From Candidatus Scalindua sp. (GTDB lineage: Bacteria > Planctomycetota > Brocadiia > Brocadiales > Scalinduaceae), in the NCBI GenBank assembly GCA_018670825.1, contig JABHIW010000171.1, positions 1-35,669 of the forward strand: 35,669 bases of DNA, written 5' to 3'. Shown here piece after piece: positions 32,901 through 35,669 of this stretch. Position 1 is the stretch's first letter, and the number at the start of each line of letters is the position of its first letter. The notes under the pieces were generated by a model. It was not told the origin of the DNA. It saw only the letters and a program-made list of their open reading frames with translations, and searched no databases. The translations under genes were made by a program, and so were the position numbers.

Positions 32901-35669
32901 CCTGGCTTTGTTATCTCTGGTTTTTAGAATTAGAACCTCTAGAGGCTCATTTCCTATATGCTGCCTTAAAGGTATTGTATTTAAATGTAATCCGAATAAC
33001 TTGTCCCCGCCATCTCTTTCTAAACGATTATTCGCGACTATACCAATTGTAATATCTGGCTTATTAAGAAAAACAGATAATAAAAACTGATAAAGTGACA
33101 TAAAAATGACATCTACTGAAGTTTCATACTCTGCGGCGAAATTAAATATATTTCTATTTTGATTGTCTGTTAAAGTATAACTACTTCTTATTTGATTAAA
33201 CTTACTTAAATTATTTACACTTGGTGAGTTTAACTTTAAATTCAGGCTCTCGTACTCATAACCTAATAAATAATTTCTCCAAAACCTTAGGTTCTGTTCA
33301 TTATTAATTGACCACAGTTCTTCTTTAATAAACTCACCATACATTGGTAAATTTTCTTTTAAAATAGCCAGATCATTAACATAGGCATTCGTAAATTCTG
33401 ATATAAAGGATGCAACACTCCACCCATCAGTAATAGCGTGATGAAATGAAAAAACTAAAATAAATGAGTTGCTTGTTTGGTTTAAAACATAAAATTTGTA
33501 TAATCCCGCTATCTTATAATCAAACTTAATTAAACTCTCTTTTTCTAAAAAAGAATTTAAGTCTGAATAGTTATTGTTAATACAAATTTTGTCTTGAGGA
33601 GAAACCTTATTATTTATTACAGTAAGGTATCCATATTCTTCTGATGGTAAAAAAGAGGCTCTCAGTAATTCATGTTTTTCTATTAAAGCACCTAAAATAT
33701 TAGATATTTGATTGTAATTAAATTTTTTATTTATTTGGTATGAAAACACATCGTGATATGTTCCATCATTTGACAACTCAGACTCTAATATCATCCCTTT
33801 TTGTAAATACCCTGCTGGATAAATATCAGATATATTACTCCGATTATTTAATATTTTTTTACAGATAGATTTATCAATTAAGCTAAACTCATGATAAGTA
33901 GATATTTTTAAAGAGTCATGACGCAATATCCTCGATAAGTTCTCTATAGTTTTATAGATAAAAATATCTCTAACAGATATTTCAATATCCAGTTTTTTAA
34001 TTTTGGATACAACTCTAATACTAATAATTGAGTCTCCACCAATTCTAAAAAAATCATCTGTAATATCTACTTTCTCAAGGTTTAAAACTTCTTGCCAGAT
34101 TTTGCACAGTTTTATTTCCAGGTCTGTTGATGGCACTAGATAAGTGTCTTCATTTGTAAATTCTGGATAAGGCAAAGCTTTCCTGTCTAATTTACCGTTT
34201 ATGGTTAATGGAAATGTTTCCATTTTTACTAAAGCGGTTGGTACCATATACTCCGGCAATTGCGTTGTTAGTTGATCTAAAATATTCTCTTCTTTTATTT
34301 CTATACTGCTTTCAGTTACAAAATATCCAACCAAATATTTACTACCTTTTTTTTCATTAGCTAATACGCAAGCTTGTTTGATATTTTCAATAGAGGTAAG
34401 AGCACTCTCTATTTCACCTAATTCTATCCTGTAACCTCTTATTTTGACCTGGAAGTCATTTCTACCTATGTATTCAAGATTACCATCCGGGAGCCATTTT
34501 ACCAGATCACCTGTTTTGTATAGTCTGGTATACCCCTTTTCTAAATCGCCGTCTGTTACAAACGGGTTTGGTATGAATTTTTGAGTTGTTAGTTCAGGTT
34601 GGTTCAAGTAACCTCTGGCAAGTCCTGATCCACCTATGTGGAGTTCTCCTGCAATCCCTATAGGTGTTGGTTTGTTATTGATATCTAAAACATAACTAGT
34701 TAAATCACTAATAGCTGTTCCTATATTTGAAAACTCTTTCTTATCACCTAAAATTTCTTTATATGTAACATGAACAGTTGTTTCTGTAATCCCATACATA
34801 TTTATTAGTTTGGTATCTAAATCATATTTCTTTTTAACTTTCCACCAATCATCTAATAGATTTATATTTAAAGCATCACCACCAAATATTATCTGTTTAA
34901 TAGATAATTTTGAAACGTCAACATTACTCAAGTTATCAACAAAAGTATAAAATGCTGACGGAGTTTGATTTAAAACTGATACTTTATTTCTAATACATAA
35001 CTCAACAAAAGCGGGAATATCTTTAACTGTTTCGTTATTGGGAATAACTAACTTGCCACCAAAGGTTAAAGCTCCCCATATTTCCCAGACACTAAAATCA
35101 AATATATAAGAGTGATATAGAGTCCAAATATCATTATTGCTAAAATCAAATTGATGATCTGTAGCGCTAAATAATCTTTGTACATTTCCATGCATCTGTA
35201 AAACGCCTTTAGGCTTACCAGTAGTACCTGATGTATAAATAACATAAGCCAAATCCGTAGCTCCGTTTTGAATTATCAGGTCTGTTGATTCCAAGTTCTG
35301 ATAACAGTCTGAATCCAACTCTATTAAGTTAACATCAGTTATATTTTGCAACCTTTCGACTAAACAAGATTCCGTTAAAACAATCTTTGTCTGCGTATCT
35401 TCTAAGATGTAATTAATTCTTTCTTCTGGATATTCAGGATCGATAGGCACATAAGCACCACCTGCTTTCATCGTCCCTAATATACCTATTATCATTTCTA
35501 TGCTTCTATCCAGGCATAGAGCAATCAACGTATCCGGTTTAATTGTTGTATGTGATTGTAAATACCTTGCTAATTGATTTGATTTGGCATTTAACTCTGC
35601 ATAAGTTAATTGCTGGTCTTCGAAGACTACTGATACATTATCCGGGGTTTTTAATACCTGTTCTTCAAA
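26943..35669 (-). CDS. Non-ribosomal peptide synthetase, A-PCP-C-A-PCP-C-A-PCP-TE (5' end outside window)
   Basis: The frame is open to the right edge, giving 2908 visible residues; positions here count from Met at 35528. Domains: A1 (from the edge to about 455), PCP1 (Ser500 in FFRIGGDS), C1 (566-985, HHAITDG 696-702), A2 (1008-1503), PCP2 (Ser1545 in GGES), C2 (1597-2015, HHTASDG 1722-1728), A3 (2038-2531), PCP3 (Ser2573) and TE (2632-2861, GWSLGG, LLDTVIQDE and CNHGNIL). All A domains keep SGTTGKPKG, YKTGDL, GRNDFQVKIRGYRIELGEIE and the A10 lysines (446, 1491, 2519). Specificity residues are DFWNIGMVHK (Thr), DLTKFGEVGK (Asn-like) and DILQLGVIWK (Gly-like). The terminal thioesterase would release the peptide by hydrolysis or cyclisation. 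No epimerisation domain, MbtH gene, phosphopantetheinyl transferase gene or exporter gene is visible. Confidence 0.96.
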   Translation of the reverse strand, partial: FEEQVLKTPDNVSVVFEDQQLTYAELNAKSNQLARYLQSHTTIKPDTLIALCLDRSIEMIIGILGTMKAGGAYVPIDPEYPEERINYILEDTQTKIVLTESCLVERLQNITDVNLIELDSDCYQNLESTDLIIQNGATDLAYVIYTSGTTGKPKGVLQMHGNVQRLFSATDHQFDFSNNDIWTLYHSYIFDFSVWEIWGALTFGGKLVIPNNETVKDIPAFVELCIRNKVSVLNQTPSAFYTFVDNLSNVDVSKLSIKQIIFGGDALNINLLDDWWKVKKKYDLDTKLINMYGITETTVHVTYKEILGDKKEFSNIGTAISDLTSYVLDINNKPTPIGIAGELHIGGSGLARGYLNQPELTTQKFIPNPFVTDGDLEKGYTRLYKTGDLVKWLPDGNLEYIGRNDFQVKIRGYRIELGEIESALTSIENIKQACVLANEKKGSKYLVGYFVTESSIEIKEENILDQLTTQLPEYMVPTALVKMETFPLTINGKLDRKALPYPEFTNEDTYLVPSTDLEIKLCKIWQEVLNLEKVDITDDFFRIGGDSIISIRVVSKIKKLDIEISVRDIFIYKTIENLSRILRHDSLKISTYHEFSLIDKSICKKILNNRSNISDIYPAGYLQKGMILESELSNDGTYHDVFSYQINKKFNYNQISNILGALIEKHELLRASFLPSEEYGYLTVINNKVSPQDKICINNNYSDLNSFLEKESLIKFDYKIAGLYKFYVLNQTSNSFILVFSFHHAITDGWSVASFISEFTNAYVNDLAILKENLPMYGEFIKEELWSINNEQNLRFWRNYLLGYEYESLNLKLNSPSVNNLSKFNQIRSSYTLTDNQNRNIFNFAAEYETSVDVIFMSLYQFLLSVFLNKPDITIGIVANNRLERDGGDKLFGLHLNTIPLRQHIGNEPLEVLILKTRDNKARVYKYKSYPYGKLKSDLNLSEDIYQCAFNYIHFHIVDEQYKNNSISGSEVFEKTNIPLVLNIGRSDKRFSFEFQGDINVIDIKTLEMLKNYMVYYLEQLSMDNPKENKLKRIPDKEYQQIVIDWNRTDKEYSKDKTIYQLFEEQVLKTPDNISVVFEDQQLTYAELSAKSNQLARYLQSQATIKPDTLIALCLDRSIEMIIGILGIMKAGGAYVPIDPEYPEERVNYILEDTQTELVLTQSHLVIRLQKITDVNLIDLHSDCYQNLETTDLPIQNKSSDLAYVIYTSGTTGKPKGTMVEHTSICNYIKNMYKYFENITNVDYSSNLSFDLSVTTTLLPLSIGKRIYIYGDKLTNITNYLEHINNNKIDFIKSTPSFLTQIPFDRSIHKVNSCFIGGEKSDINQIEYLRNYIDNVYDEYGPTETTVGATNILQRTIINSIGCAYSNYKLYNLDVKEIPTPVGVIGELHIGGAGLARGYLNKPGLTAEMFIPNPFATNEDIEKGYTRLYKTGDLVKWLPDGYLEYIGRNDFQVKIRGYRIELGEIENALTSIASIKQACVLAKDKDDNKYLVGYFVTENSIEIKDENILNQLSKQLPDYMVPGALVKMESFPLTINGKLDRKAFPDPEFTSEESYVVPTTDLEIKLCKIWQEVLNLEKVGITDDFFRIGGESILAIKLSLQISKELDSHIAVADVFKYTTVSGLVDYLNSNKTEHIKVIPQNLNKYPLSFAQERLWFIEQYEQGTNAYHMPMFVELDENTDKNKLKNVIQQIIQRHEVLRTIFKQVDGEFYQIVIDDKLKINEYNNSEIDIREQIDRHINTPFDLEKDFPIRVSFYHKDNITYLLVNIHHTASDGWSIDILINEIIDLYHDKKLSKLSIQYKDFAHWQREYLHGEVLQNQLNYWKEKLQGYELLVLPTDKARPKQIDYSGDDIVFTINKELSNKLRDLSKEQGCTMYTTLLSGFYILLNKYTSQDDIVLGTPIANRHYPEIQDLIGFFVNSLALRENINLNNSIVEFISQVQNSLIEAQSHQDLPFEKLVEVRNVEQDTSRHPIFQVMFGVQSFGSDARNNLFKFPTLNSVYSIAKYDLTCFLDDSQKEIQGVFNFATALYEKSTIERMVSHYQIVLEQMMSDKNKKLKDYRLLTNKEYQQIVIEWNKTDKVYAKDKTICQLFEEQVLKTADNIAVVFEDRQLTYYELNAKANQLARYLQSQTTIKPDTLIALCLDRSLEMIIGILGIMKADGAYVPIDPEYPAERIKYILDDTQTAIVLTQSHLVGKLQKITDINLIELDSDCYQNQEITNLPIQNKATDLAYVIYTSGTTGKPKGIMVEHKQFSTFILNFSQKSFIDSLENLNVLSLTSYVFDIFGLEFGLPLSFGSCIYISNFTNINDSHLEKSSIIQQTPNVLSAVCDNEKELLKDMLCLVGGENLVANISAKLLNCFKNVINVYGPAESVIWSSSHKLSKDQDVLIGKPLFNEMAYVLDVNNKAVPIGVIGELHIGGAGLARGYLNKPALTSDKFTPNPFAADGDIVKGYTRLYKTGDLVRWLPDGNLEYIGRNDFQVKIRGYRIELGEIESALTSIASIKQACVLSKGKNGNKYLVGYFVSDTEIAEKNILNHLSKRLPEYMIPTALVKMGSFPLTINGKLDWKAFPDPEFTDEDSYQAPTTDLEIKLCNIWQEVLQLEKVGITDDFFRIGGDSILSIKLIYKMNKDLSEKKIKFNITDLFEHKNIKLLLSNVFTENSSHNLIKNLSVIDNNKKQIFFVHPGNGGCEVYTDLANNLKNRYNSFGIDNFNILNDENISSLNLLANEYVNAVPDFKQADEINLCGWSLGGQLALEIGHILEQNGFININICLLDTVIQDEYIINHNNKRDEIEFKQKIREHMISEGYENDYVNKVIRASKAEKEISKQAISGRLKSGKVILFKALQEDKRIEYEGRKKIYKYTQSLKDNNVGQFVKNLEVINLECNHGNILEYLIANDEYSDLL
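27936..35669 (-). repeat. Three long internal repeats formed by the NRPS adenylation domains
   Basis: The A domains (about 34160-35669, 31020-32507 and 27936-29417) share nearly identical outer parts: the FEEQVLKT...VVFED(Q/R)QLTY start and the GELHIGG(A/S)GLARGYLN...NGKLD end. Only the core between SGTTGKPKG and GELHIGG differs. This is a coding repeat likely to recombine and to complicate assembly. Confidence 0.85.

Overview
The window is AT-rich bacterial chromosome with long intergenic spacers, many relics and a mixture of standard stop codons, so the genetic code looks standard. Signal peptides, Cache/HAMP/PAS sensing and two Na+/H+ antiporters suggest a Gram-negative-type bacterium from a sodium-rich, probably marine setting. 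A planctomycete such as a marine anammox bacterium would fit the gene mix, but no marker gene here proves it and I hold that placement loosely.

Layout. 1-3149: the tail of an unidentified gene, a secreted formylglycine-generating-enzyme-like protein without the catalytic cysteines, a 5'-lost DUF2294 relic, a terminator hairpin and an unknown 210-residue protein. 3366-11276: an ion and inorganic-carbon island with an intact SulP/STAS anion transporter, a second SulP gene broken by stops and frameshifts, NhaD, NhaA and a beta-carbonic anhydrase. The likely logic is Na+ extrusion feeding Na+-coupled bicarbonate uptake, with carbonic anhydrase equilibrating CO2 and bicarbonate in the cytoplasm. 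11341-13955: a coiled-coil membrane protein and a Cache-HAMP-PAS-PAS receptor with no output domain.

14470-17342: a translationally coupled phosphohexomutase and type I mannose-6-phosphate isomerase pair. A 14-bp perfect palindrome of LacI/GntR operator type lies upstream. 17343-18536 is non-coding and holds a tRNA 3'-half relic and several palindromic repeats. 18537-20663 encodes a membrane-anchored BACON-like/VWA protein. 21101-23395 is a minus-strand three-gene cassette (LicC-like cytidylyltransferase, methyltransferase, CDP-alcohol phosphatidyltransferase) that looks like a lipid head-group pathway; it is bracketed by imperfect direct repeats of about 104 bp. 24761-26632 encodes a secreted GH18 chitinase-like enzyme with CBM6 and two CBM5/12 modules.

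26943 to the right edge is the 3' part of a large non-ribosomal peptide synthetase gene: A-PCP-C-A-PCP-C-A-PCP-TE. Reading the ten specificity positions by hand gives DFWNIGMVHK, DLTKFGEVGK and DILQLGVIWK, predicting a peptide ending in Thr-Asn-Gly. The gene's 5' end lies outside the window, and an insertion-sequence remnant abuts its stop codon.
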